Below are positions 24,795 through 32,689 of a DNA stretch of 64,000 nucleotides, piece after piece (the first letter of the stretch is position 1; each line of letters opens with the position of its first letter). The translations under genes were made by a program, and so were the position numbers. The notes beneath the pieces were generated by a model. The model was given only the letters and a program-made list of their open reading frames with translations. It was not told where the DNA came from and made no database searches. The stretch comes from CAIKZZ01 sp035604595 (GTDB lineage Bacteria > Pseudomonadota > Gammaproteobacteria > Steroidobacterales > Steroidobacteraceae): assembly GCA_035604595.1 (NCBI GenBank), contig DATNIE010000032.1, positions 4,600-68,599 on the forward strand, written 5' to 3'.

Positions 24795-26383
24795 TCGAAC
24801 GCCCCGGCCCGGACCTCGAGCAGCACGACCTGCCGGCGCATGCCGAAGTCCTTGAGCGCCCGCTCGAGCGCCGCGGGGTCCTCGATGACCCGGTGCGCGT
24901 AACCGTAGGCACGCGCCAGCGGCGCGAACTCGGGCGGTCGCACGTCGACGCCTTCCGGTGCAATGCCGGCGGCGATCATCGCGCTCTTGATCTCGCCGAA
25001 ACCCCGGTTGTTCCAGACCACGATCGCCGTCCAGGCGCCGACATCGCCCGGCACAGCGAGCTCGCCGAGCGAGAACTGCAGGCCTCCGTCGCCCACCAGG
25101 CACACGATCGGCCGGTCGGGGGCGGCGAGGCTGGCGCCGGTCGAGGCCGGCAGTGCAAACCCAAGCGTGCCGTAGCCGGTTGCGGAGTTGAACCAGGACC
25201 CGGGCGTTGCCGCCGCAAATCCCAGATTCCCCGCGTACACGAGCTGGGTCGAGTCGCCGACCAGGACGGCCGCCGGAAGCGCATCGCGGATCCTATCGAG
25301 GAGCGCCACGTGTCGCTGCATCACGGGCGACAGCGCCGCCAGCGCCTGCTCACGCGCGCTGGCCGCCGCCGCGGCCCCGGCTCCGGGCCGTTGCGCGCCG
25401 AGGTTGCGCGCAAGCAGCGCCCGCAGAGTCGCGCCCGCCTCGCCGCACAGTGGAATCGCCGGGAGCGCGTTGCGCGTGAGCTGCCCGGCATCGATGTCGA
25501 GGCGGATGAGTCCCGGCGGAGCCGGGAAGTCGCTGACGGAGTACATGTCGTAGTCGGTCGGACCGAGCTCCGTGCCGACCGCGAGCACGACGTCGGCCGC
25601 GGCGATCAGCGCCCGCACGGGAGCGAGCGAGGGGCTCATCGGCACGGCGAGTGGATGGCCGGGCGGCAGCAGGCCGCGGGCGTTCGCCGTCATCACGAGC
25701 GGCGCGCCGAGGTGCTCGACGAGCCGCCGTGCTTCCACCGCCGCCCGGATGGCCCCGCCCCCGGCGAGCACGACCGGGTGCTTCGCGGAGCGGAGCCTGT
25801 CCGCCACGGCGTCGAGCGCGGTCGCGGGCGGGACCGGCGCCGGCGGGCCCGACGCCGGCAGCTCAAGTCCCGTGGCATCGGCGGCCAGCACATCGAGCGG
25901 AATTTCGATGTACACCGGGCGCGGGCGGGCCGAGGCGAACATCGAAAAGGCACGGCCGAGCGCGTCGGGCAGCTGGCCGGGCTCCGCGATCGCGAAGCTC
26001 GCCGCGGCGACCCCGCTCGCGAGGGCCCGCTGGTCCGGCAGCTCGTGCAGGAAGCCCCGGCCGCTTCCGGCCTCGCCGCGGCGGTTCTGGCTCGAGATGA
26101 CGAGTAGCGGGATCGAATCCCCGTACGCCTGCCCCATCGCGGTCGTGATGTTGGTGAGCCCGGGGCCGGTGATCGTGAAGCACACGCCCGGCCGGCCGGA
26201 CAGACGCGCGTAGCCGTCGGCCATGAATCCGAGACCCTGCTCGTGGCGGCCCGTGACATGGCGGATCGGCCCGCCGGCGAGGCCGCGATAGAGCTCGAGG
26301 TTGTGCACGCCCGGGATGCCGAATACATGGCGGACGCCCTGGGCGGCGAGCGCCTCGATCAGGTAAAGCCCGAGCTTTTTCAT
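24791..26383 (-). CDS. Thiamine-diphosphate enzyme, AruI-like 2-oxo acid decarboxylase
   Basis: The protein of about 530 residues has the three-domain acetolactate-synthase layout. Cofactor Glu is near residue 48 (GRHEQGLGFMADGYAR), the central domain is Rossmann-like, and the thiamine-diphosphate motif runs from VGDGG to WNNRGFG in the C-terminal third. Together with the coupled AruH-like aminotransferase it matches 2-ketoarginine (5-guanidino-2-oxopentanoate) decarboxylase AruI better than a biosynthetic IlvB; there is no small subunit gene. I take the ATG at 26383 with GGGGGGT upstream; a GTG two codons earlier is possible. It is divergent from the BKACE operon, with about 130 bases between. 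Confidence 0.8.
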   Translation of the reverse strand: MKKLGLYLIEALAAQGVRHVFGIPGVHNLELYRGLAGGPIRHVTGRHEQGLGFMADGYARLSGRPGVCFTITGPGLTNITTAMGQAYGDSIPLLVISSQNRRGEAGSGRGFLHELPDQRALASGVAAASFAIAEPGQLPDALGRAFSMFASARPRPVYIEIPLDVLAADATGLELPASGPPAPVPPATALDAVADRLRSAKHPVVLAGGGAIRAAVEARRLVEHLGAPLVMTANARGLLPPGHPLAVPMSPSLAPVRALIAAADVVLAVGTELGPTDYDMYSVSDFPAPPGLIRLDIDAGQLTRNALPAIPLCGEAGATLRALLARNLGAQRPGAGAAAAASAREQALAALSPVMQRHVALLDRIRDALPAAVLVGDSTQLVYAGNLGFAAATPGSWFNSATGYGTLGFALPASTGASLAAPDRPIVCLVGDGGLQFSLGELAVPGDVGAWTAIVVWNNRGFGEIKSAMIAAGIAPEGVDVRPPEFAPLARAYGYAHRVIEDPAALERALKDFGMRRQVVLLEVRAGAFE

Positions 26384-26461
26384 GGCCACCCCCCTGTCGC
26401 GCCAGTATCCCAGAAACCCCGCCCGGAGGCTGCGGTGGCGAAGCCGCGGCCGGTGGTGTAA

Positions 26462-26482
26462 ATATTATGGACGCGATAATAT
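26462..26482. promoter_or_regulatory. Inverted repeat upstream of the BKACE operon
   Basis: ATATTAT and ATAATAT form a perfect 7-bp inverted repeat with a 7-base spacer (GGACGCG). The right arm provides a -10-like GATAAT/TAATAT element 30-40 bases before the BKACE start codon. An operator overlapping a promoter is the natural reading. It lies in the divergent region between the decarboxylase and BKACE genes. Confidence 0.55.
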
Positions 26483-26512
26483 GATGAATCGACCCTGCCG
26501 GGGGGAACGGCT

Positions 26513-27412
26513 ATGAATTCCGACGTGATGATCACCTGCGCGATCACGGGCGACGACACCAAGGTGACCAAGAGCCCGCATTGCCCGGTCACGCCGGCGC
26601 AGATCGCCGCCTCGGCCGTCGAAGCCGCAACGGCGGGCGCCGCTATCGTGCACATCCACGTCCGCGAGCCAGACACGGGCGCCTTCAGCATGGCGACCCG
26701 GCACTATCGCGAGGTCGTCAGGCTCATCCGCGAGAGCCGGGTCGACGTGCTCGTGAACCTCACCTGCGGCATGGGCGGCTACATCGTCGCCGGCGACAAC
26801 GGCCTCAAGGACACGCCGGGGCCGGGCAGCGACTTCTGCAGCCAGGAAGATCGGATGCGGCACGTGATCGACCTGTGTCACGAGGGCCTGTACCGGCCGG
26901 AGATCTGCACGCTCGACTGCGGCAGCCTCAATTTCGGCGACGGCAACCGCGCCTATGTCTCGACCCCCAACTACCTGCGCAAAGGCGCCCAGATCTGCAA
27001 GGACCTCGGAGTCAAGCCCGAGTTCGAGATTTTCGACACCGGGAACCTGTGGTTCGTCCGGCAGATGATCAAGGAAGGCCTGGTCGCCCCGCCGCCGTTG
27101 GTCCAGCTGTGCATGGGCATCGCCTGGGGCGTGCCCGGCGACACCGCGCACCTGCTCGCGATGGTGAATACTCTGCCCACCGATGCGGTCTGGACCTCCT
27201 TTGCGATCAGCCGGATGCAGATGCCGTGGGTCGCGCAGTCCATCTTGAACGGCGGCAACGTCCGCGTCGGTCTCGAGGACAACCTGTACCTGTCGAAAGG
27301 TGTCTATGCGAGCAACGCGCAGCTTGTCACCAAGGCCCGGGGCATCATCGAGGCGCTCGGGGCGCGGGTGATCTCCGCAGCCGACGTGCGCGAACGCCTG
27401 AAGCTCCACTGA
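26513..27412 (+). CDS. BKACE (beta-keto acid cleavage enzyme, DUF849), probable dehydrocarnitine cleavage
   Basis: The 299-residue TIM-barrel enzyme is of the Kce/BKACE family. It has the Zn-binding His47 and His49 (VHIHVREPDTG), a Glu at 255 (GLEDNLYL) and the family start MITCAITGD. BKACEs condense a beta-keto acid with acetyl-CoA to give acetoacetate and a new CoA ester. The neighbours are a hot-dog thioesterase and a CaiD-like gene, and a carnitine dehydrogenase-thioesterase fusion lies at 44-45.5 kb. The substrate is therefore very likely 3-dehydrocarnitine, giving betainyl-CoA. A strong GGGGGAACGGCT precedes the ATG. It is the first gene of a five-gene operon. Confidence 0.9.
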   Translation: MNSDVMITCAITGDDTKVTKSPHCPVTPAQIAASAVEAATAGAAIVHIHVREPDTGAFSMATRHYREVVRLIRESRVDVLVNLTCGMGGYIVAGDNGLKDTPGPGSDFCSQEDRMRHVIDLCHEGLYRPEICTLDCGSLNFGDGNRAYVSTPNYLRKGAQICKDLGVKPEFEIFDTGNLWFVRQMIKEGLVAPPPLVQLCMGIAWGVPGDTAHLLAMVNTLPTDAVWTSFAISRMQMPWVAQSILNGGNVRVGLEDNLYLSKGVYASNAQLVTKARGIIEALGARVISAADVRERLKLH

Positions 27413-27423
27413 CCGCTGCCGCC

Positions 27424-27900
27424 ATGGCGGGCACGACGATATACCGGACGGCAGTGCTGCCGGAGTGGATCGACTTCAACGGCCACCTGCGCGATGCGTA
27501 CTACGTGCTCGTGCTGAGCCTCGCGACCGACGCACTGATGGACCGCCTCGGGCTCGACGCGGCGTATCGCGCGCGGACACGCTGCACGCTCTACTCGCTC
27601 GAGATGCACATGCACTGGCTGCACGAGGTCACGGACACCGATACGCTCGAGGTCGACGCGCATCTGCTCGCCACCGACGCGAAGCGCCTGCACGTCGGGT
27701 TCGATGTGCGGGTCATCCGCCGCCCCGAGGTGGTCGCGACCGGCGAGTTCGTGCTGCTGCACGTGCGGCAAGGCGAGACGCCGGGCGTCGCCCCGTTTCC
27801 GCCGGCCGTCGAACGGGAGATCGCGGCGTTCAAGGCCGCCTCCGGGCCGGCACCGTGGGCGGGTCCGGGCTCGCGCGCGCTCTCGCTCGGCAGGCGCTGA
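27424..27900 (+). CDS. Hot-dog thioesterase, probable betainyl-CoA thioesterase
   Basis: This 158-residue protein has the 4-hydroxybenzoyl-CoA thioesterase-like hot-dog fold (PEWIDFNGHLRDAYYV, with the characteristic Asp-X-Asn-X-His region). It is similar in motif to the C-terminal domain of the carnitine dehydrogenase fusion at 44 kb (PDWIDYNGHMTDYRYL). It would release glycine betaine and CoA from the betainyl-CoA made by the BKACE upstream. The stop overlaps the start of the next gene by one base (TGATG). A stand-alone and a fused copy of the same activity in one window is unusual. Confidence 0.82.
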   Translation: MAGTTIYRTAVLPEWIDFNGHLRDAYYVLVLSLATDALMDRLGLDAAYRARTRCTLYSLEMHMHWLHEVTDTDTLEVDAHLLATDAKRLHVGFDVRVIRRPEVVATGEFVLLHVRQGETPGVAPFPPAVEREIAAFKAASGPAPWAGPGSRALSLGRR

Positions 27901-29963
27901 TGGCCGCGAACCCGCTCGCGCGACTGCTGATGCCGCGCAGCGTCGCTGTGATCGGCGGCGGCGCGTGGACCGAGGCGGTCGCGGCCGCGGGCCGGGCGAT
28001 CGGCTACACCGGTCAGACCTGGCGCGTGCACCCGACCCGGGACGCGGACGCCACCACCCGCTACTACCGCTCGGTCGACGAGCTGCCGGGCGTGCCCGAT
28101 GCGGCGTTCGTCGCGGCCCCGGCGGCCGAGGTCCCGGCGATCGCCGCCGCGCTCGCGCGTCGCGGCGCCGGCGGCTTCGTCTGCTTCGCGGCCGGATTCG
28201 ACGAGACCGCGACCGAGCAGGGCCGTGAGCTGACGCGGCAGCTGGTCGCAAACGCCGGCGCGGTGCCGTTCATGGGCCCTAACTGCTACGGGCTCGTCAA
28301 CTTCTTCGACCGGGTCGCGCTGTGGCCGGACCAGGTGGTCGGCGACCCGCTCGAGCGAGGCGTCGCGATCATCACCCAGAGTGGCACGCTCGGCCTGACG
28401 TTGATGTTCAATCATCGCTCGTTGCCGATCGGCTACCTGCTGACGGTCGGCAACCAGACGCGTCTCGCGGTCGAGGACCTGATCGAGGTCCTGTCCGACG
28501 ACCCGCGCGTGACGGCATTCGGCCTGTATGTCGAGGGCCTGAAGGACGCCGGCCGCTTCGCCGCCGCGGTCGCGAAGGCGCGCGCGGCCGGTAAGCCCAT
28601 CGCGCTCGTCAAGGCCGGTCGGACCGCTGCTGCGGCGCGGGTGGCCGCGACCCACACCGGCGCCCTGGCCGGCGCCGATGCCGTGTTCGACGCGTTCTGC
28701 CGCGACGCCGGTATCGCGCGCTGCGAGACCCTCTCGACGCTGGTCGAGACGCTCAAGGTGTTTCATCTGGGCGGTCCGCTCCGCGGCAAGCGCGTGCTCG
28801 TGCTCGGCTTCTCCGGCGGCGACATGGCCATGACCTTGGACGTGTCGCGGAACCTGTCACTCGACTACGCACCGGTGCCGCAGGCGATGACCGAGCGGCT
28901 CCAGCAGGTCCTCGGGCCGCGCGTCACGATCGCAAACCCGCTCGATTGTCACACCTACATCTGGTTCGATCAGGCGAAACTGCGCGCGCTGTTCACGACG
29001 CTGTTCGCGGCCGATTATGATGCGATCGCGTTCATGCTGGACTGCCCGCCGGCCGGCCGCGCCGACACATCCGCCTTTGACATGCCGATCGACGAGTTCA
29101 TCAGCGCCGCGCGGGGCTCGCGAACCAGGGCCGCGATGCTCGCGTCTCTCCCGGAGACGCTCCACGACGGCGTCCGGAGCCGCTGCCTGGCCGGCGGAGT
29201 CGTGCCGCTACAGGGCCAGCGCGAGGCGCTCGAAGCGCTCGACCTCGCCGCACAGGTCGGCGAGTGCTGGCGGGGCGGCAGCTTCCCGGCTCTCGCCCGC
29301 CCGCGCGCGTCGCAGCGGACCGTCCGCACGCTCGCCGAGGGCGCCGGCAAGGCTGCGCTCGCCGCCTTCGGTTTGCCCGTGCCGCGCTCGCGGCTCGTGG
29401 ATCCTGGCGGGGCCGTCGCAGCCGCGATCGCGATCGGCTTTCCGGTCGTCGTGAAGGCCGTGAGCGCAGCGCTCGCCCACAAGTCCGACGTCGGGGGCGT
29501 GATCCTCAACGTCCGCACGCCGGCGGAGGCCGCGGCAGTCGCCGACCGGCTGCGCCCGCTCTCGACGCAGCTGCTCGTCGAGCAGATGGTCACGGACGGC
29601 GTCGCCGAGGTGCTGGTCGGCATCACGGTCGATCCGCAGTTCGGACAGGTGCTGGTGCTCGGGAGTGGCGGCGTCATGACCGAGCTGTGGCAGGACTGTA
29701 CGAGCCTCTTGCCACCTTTGTCGCGAGCACGGATCGCAGCGGCGCTCGCGACTCTTGGCGTCTCGCGGCTGCTCGCCGGCTTTCGCGGCAAGCCGCCGGG
29801 TGACGTGCCCGCGCTCATCGAGGCGGTGCTCGCCGTGACCGGCTTCGCCACCGCTCACCTCGACACGCTGATCGAGCTCGACGTCAATCCCATCATCGTC
29901 CGCCCGCTCGGCGCGGGTGTCGTGGCGGTCGATGCGCTCATTCGTTTGGTGGAGGAACCCTGA
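27900..29963 (+). CDS. ADP-forming acyl-CoA synthetase (fused alpha and beta parts)
   Basis: The 687-residue protein combines a CoA-binding Rossmann domain (SVAVIGGGAW), a succinyl-CoA-ligase-like alpha domain with the phospho-accepting His252 (THTGALAGAD), and a C-terminal ATP-grasp domain (FPVVVKAVSAALAHKSDVGG, in part; GSGGVMTELWQD). This is the fused acetate-CoA ligase (ADP-forming) architecture also seen in feruloyl-CoA and related acid:CoA ligases. Next to the CaiD-like gene it probably activates crotonobetaine, gamma-butyrobetaine or another acid to its CoA ester, doing the job of CaiC/CaiB. The ATG at 27900 overlaps the thioesterase stop. Confidence 0.85.
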   Translation: MAANPLARLLMPRSVAVIGGGAWTEAVAAAGRAIGYTGQTWRVHPTRDADATTRYYRSVDELPGVPDAAFVAAPAAEVPAIAAALARRGAGGFVCFAAGFDETATEQGRELTRQLVANAGAVPFMGPNCYGLVNFFDRVALWPDQVVGDPLERGVAIITQSGTLGLTLMFNHRSLPIGYLLTVGNQTRLAVEDLIEVLSDDPRVTAFGLYVEGLKDAGRFAAAVAKARAAGKPIALVKAGRTAAAARVAATHTGALAGADAVFDAFCRDAGIARCETLSTLVETLKVFHLGGPLRGKRVLVLGFSGGDMAMTLDVSRNLSLDYAPVPQAMTERLQQVLGPRVTIANPLDCHTYIWFDQAKLRALFTTLFAADYDAIAFMLDCPPAGRADTSAFDMPIDEFISAARGSRTRAAMLASLPETLHDGVRSRCLAGGVVPLQGQREALEALDLAAQVGECWRGGSFPALARPRASQRTVRTLAEGAGKAALAAFGLPVPRSRLVDPGGAVAAAIAIGFPVVVKAVSAALAHKSDVGGVILNVRTPAEAAAVADRLRPLSTQLLVEQMVTDGVAEVLVGITVDPQFGQVLVLGSGGVMTELWQDCTSLLPPLSRARIAAALATLGVSRLLAGFRGKPPGDVPALIEAVLAVTGFATAHLDTLIELDVNPIIVRPLGAGVVAVDALIRLVEEP

Positions 29964-29964
29964 C

Positions 29965-30741
29965 ATGTCCGACGGCGTACGACTGCATAGGGACGGTGCG
30001 ATACTCGAGGTCACGATCGATCGGCCGAAGGCGAACGCGATCGATCTGGCGATGAGCCGGCGCCTCAATCAGGTGTGGACGGAGTTCGGGCAGGACCCGG
30101 CACTGATCATTGCGATCCTGACCGGGGCCGGCGAGAAGTTCTTCTCGCCGGGGTGGGACCTCAAGGGCGCCGCCGGTGGCGAGGCGAGCGACTCCGACTG
30201 GGGAGTCGGCGGTTTCGCGGGCCTCAACTACCCGCGCAATCTCGACAAGCCGATCATCGCCGCGGTCAACGGGATCGCCTGCGGCGGCGGCTTCGAGATG
30301 GTGCTCGGCTGCGACCTGATCGTCATGGAGGAGCAGGCGCGCTTCGCGCTGCCCGAGATCAACGTCGGCGTGCTGGCCGATGCTGCCACGATCAAGCTCA
30401 GGCGCCGCATCCCCTATCACGTCGCGGTCGAGATGCTGATGACCGGACGCTGGATGGATGCAGCCGAGGCCAAGCACTGGGGGCTGTGCAACTACGTCGT
30501 GCCGAAGGGCCAGGCAATGATGCGAGCCCGCGAGCTCGCCCGCCAGCTCGCCGCCGGCCCGCCGCTCTTGTTCCCGGCCATCAAGCAGCTCCTCCGGCAC
30601 ACCGAAGTGATCGCCGAGCACCCCGCCTTCGAGCTCCACGATGCGCTCGCAGCCGTCCAGAAGGTCCTGCGTTCGGAGGACCTGCTCGAGGGCGCACGGG
30701 CGTTCGCCGAGAAGCGCAAGCCGGAGTGGAAGGGCCGCTGA
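29965..30741 (+). CDS. caiD: Carnitinyl-CoA dehydratase-like enoyl-CoA hydratase
   Basis: This 258-residue crotonase-family enzyme is strikingly close to E. coli CaiD as I remember it. Shared features are the IDRPKANAID opening, GAGEKFFSPGWDLK, GGFAGL and the C-terminal AFAEKRKPEWKGR. Glu111 (GGGFEM) and Glu131 (ALPEINVGV) fall at the same residue numbers as the catalytic glutamates of E. coli CaiD. The enzyme interconverts crotonobetainyl-CoA and L-carnitinyl-CoA. The ATG at 29965 follows GGAGG, one base after the synthetase stop. Other short-chain enoyl-CoA hydratases are possible, but the carnitine context supports CaiD. Confidence 0.85.
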   Translation: MSDGVRLHRDGAILEVTIDRPKANAIDLAMSRRLNQVWTEFGQDPALIIAILTGAGEKFFSPGWDLKGAAGGEASDSDWGVGGFAGLNYPRNLDKPIIAAVNGIACGGGFEMVLGCDLIVMEEQARFALPEINVGVLADAATIKLRRRIPYHVAVEMLMTGRWMDAAEAKHWGLCNYVVPKGQAMMRARELARQLAAGPPLLFPAIKQLLRHTEVIAEHPAFELHDALAAVQKVLRSEDLLEGARAFAEKRKPEWKGR

Positions 30742-30742
30742 G

Positions 30743-31522
30743 GTGGCGGAGAGGGTCACGCGCGCCATCCTGAGGACTCCCGGCCGCAGCTTCGCTGCCG
30801 GCCTGACAGTTGCCGGGGGCGGCGCGCCGGACCTTAGTCTCGCGCTCGCTCAGCACGAGGCCTATGCGAAGGCGCTCGGGGGCTGCGGCCTTGCGCTCAC
30901 GGTGCTGCCTGCCAACGAGCGGTTTCCCGACGGAACGTTCGTCGAAGACACCGCGGTTCTGACGCCGCGCGCGGCGATCGTGACCCGGCCCGGCGCACCG
31001 AGCAGACTCGGGGAGATCGACTCGATCGCCGAGACGCTCCGCGGCGTGTATCCGACGGTACTGCACATCGAGCCTCCCGGGACCGTCGATGGCGGGGATG
31101 TGTGCGAGTGCGATGGCCGCTTCCTGATCGGCGTCTCTTCGCGGACCGACGCCGTCGGCGCAGAGCAGCTCGCGGGGTTCCTCCGTGACCTCGGCTACCG
31201 GGCGACGCTGATCGACATCCGGGGCTCGCAGACGCTGCTGCACCTCAAGACGGGGCTCAGCTACCTGGGTGACGGGCGGCTCGTGGTGTCGAGCGACGTG
31301 CCGCAGAGCGCGAACCTGATGGACTTCGAGCGCATCGCGCTGGAGCCATCTGAGGCGTACGCGGCGAACTGCATCCGCGTCAACGATCGCGTGCTCGTCG
31401 CAGCCGGCTACCCGCGTTTCGCTGAGCGCCTCGCGCGTCTCGGGCTCGACCCGTTACCGCTCGGGATGTCGGAGTTCCGCAAGATGGACGGCGGACTCAG
31501 CTGCCTGTCGCTCAGGTTCTGA
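30743..31522 (+). CDS. DDAH-like amidinohydrolase (dimethylargininase / arginine deiminase superfamily)
   Basis: The 259-residue protein of the guanidino-group-modifying fold has FVEDTAVLT, DGGDVCECDG, a catalytic-His region (LLHLKTGLSYLG) and the nucleophilic Cys254 near the C-terminus (GGLSCLSLRF). These features match N-omega,N-omega-dimethylarginine dimethylaminohydrolase, which converts methylated arginine to citrulline and dimethylamine. Start is a GTG at 30743, two bases after the caiD stop, making it the last gene of the BKACE operon. In an operon for methylated amines, dimethylamine release is a sensible side function. Another guanidino substrate is equally possible. Confidence 0.82.
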   Translation: MAERVTRAILRTPGRSFAAGLTVAGGGAPDLSLALAQHEAYAKALGGCGLALTVLPANERFPDGTFVEDTAVLTPRAAIVTRPGAPSRLGEIDSIAETLRGVYPTVLHIEPPGTVDGGDVCECDGRFLIGVSSRTDAVGAEQLAGFLRDLGYRATLIDIRGSQTLLHLKTGLSYLGDGRLVVSSDVPQSANLMDFERIALEPSEAYAANCIRVNDRVLVAAGYPRFAERLARLGLDPLPLGMSEFRKMDGGLSCLSLRF

Positions 31523-31537
31523 ACGCGGCCCGCGCGC

Positions 31538-32689
31538 TCAGGCCATTCGCGTCCGCTGAAGCGCGTCCTCGTCCACGCTGTAGCCGAGACCGGGTGCGCC
31601 CCCGAGATCGATCCAGCCGCCAGCTCCGACCCGCAACGGTTCGGCCATCATGAAGTCGCGCCGCTCGAGTCCCCACTCCGGCGGATCGAACGGGTACTCG
31701 AGGAACGGCGCGTCCACGAGCCCCGCCGTCAGCTGGGCGTTGGCCATCACCCCCATGCCGTTGGTCCAGGTATGCGGCGTGAAGAGCACGTTGTGCTCGG
31801 CCGCCATCAGCGCGACGCGCCTCAGGCCCGTGATGCCCCCGACGAGCGCCGCATCCGGCTGCAGCACGTCGAGGCACCGGTCGCTGAGCAGGTCGCGAAA
31901 CCCCTGCAGCTCGCGCGTCATCTCGCCGCCCGCGATCCGAATGTCGGTCGCATCGCGCAGCGCGCGCATGCCGGCCCTATCCGCCCGGTGCAGCGGCTCC
32001 TCCATCCAGTAGACCCCGACGCGCTCGAGCTCGCGGGCGACGGCGAGCGCGTCCTTGAACGTCCACGCGGCGGCGGTGTCCCACGGCATCCGCCAGCCCT
32101 GGTTGCAATCGACCATCAGCTCGAGCCGATTCCCGACCCGCGCACGCGCGGCCTCGAGGGCCCGGATGTCGTCGCGCCAGTCACCGCGGTGAAAGCGTAT
32201 TTTGAGGGCCGCGAACCCCTGTTCGAGCATGCGCTCGGCGCACTCTGCCATTGCTCCGGGATCGCGCAGCGTGCCGCTCGAGGCATACGCCCGGACCCGG
32301 TGCGACAGCCCGCCGAGCAGCTTCCAGCATGGCTGGCAAGTGATCTTGCCGGCCAGGTCCCACAGCGCCAGGTCGAGCGGCCAGCAACGCCCGTAGTGGA
32401 ACTCGAGATTGGAGAGCACGCGGTAGTGCCGCTCGAGCAGCATCGGGTCGTGGCCGATGAACAGGTGCTCGTGGCCGGCGAAGCCCACCATCAGGTCGCC
32501 GGAACCGAGTCCGACGAGGCCGGTGTCGGTCGTGACCCGCACGATCGTCGCATCGAAGTGAACGCGGGGCTTGGTGTCCCAGCTCGCATGGAACGGCGGG
32601 TCGAACCGGAGCCGGTGATGGGTGACTTCGATCGCCGCGATGCGGTGCTCGGCAGCCCGCGCGATCGCCGGTCGCGGCCGGGCGCTCAC
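31538..32689 (-). CDS. Enolase-superfamily (mandelate racemase/muconate lactonizing type) dehydratase or racemase
   Basis: This 383-residue enzyme has a capping N-terminal domain, a Lys/Arg motif (AALKIRFHRG), metal ligands in VDCNQGW, YWMEEPL and IAGGEM, and an Asp-His dyad region (FTPHTWTNGMG). This is the mandelate racemase-like subgroup, which includes acid-sugar dehydratases and betaine epimerases such as hydroxyproline-betaine 2-epimerase. The GTG at 32689 overlaps the stop of the ALDH gene by four bases. Its substrate is unknown; it shares an operon with an Fe-alcohol dehydrogenase and an aldehyde dehydrogenase. Confidence 0.85.
   Translation of the reverse strand: MSARPRPAIARAAEHRIAAIEVTHHRLRFDPPFHASWDTKPRVHFDATIVRVTTDTGLVGLGSGDLMVGFAGHEHLFIGHDPMLLERHYRVLSNLEFHYGRCWPLDLALWDLAGKITCQPCWKLLGGLSHRVRAYASSGTLRDPGAMAECAERMLEQGFAALKIRFHRGDWRDDIRALEAARARVGNRLELMVDCNQGWRMPWDTAAAWTFKDALAVARELERVGVYWMEEPLHRADRAGMRALRDATDIRIAGGEMTRELQGFRDLLSDRCLDVLQPDAALVGGITGLRRVALMAAEHNVLFTPHTWTNGMGVMANAQLTAGLVDAPFLEYPFDPPEWGLERRDFMMAEPLRVGAGGWIDLGGAPGLGYSVDEDALQRTRMA

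Noticed and set aside
24791..26383. Biosynthetic acetolactate synthase IlvB
   Set aside because: No small subunit gene follows, and coupling to an AruH-like transaminase supports a catabolic decarboxylase.
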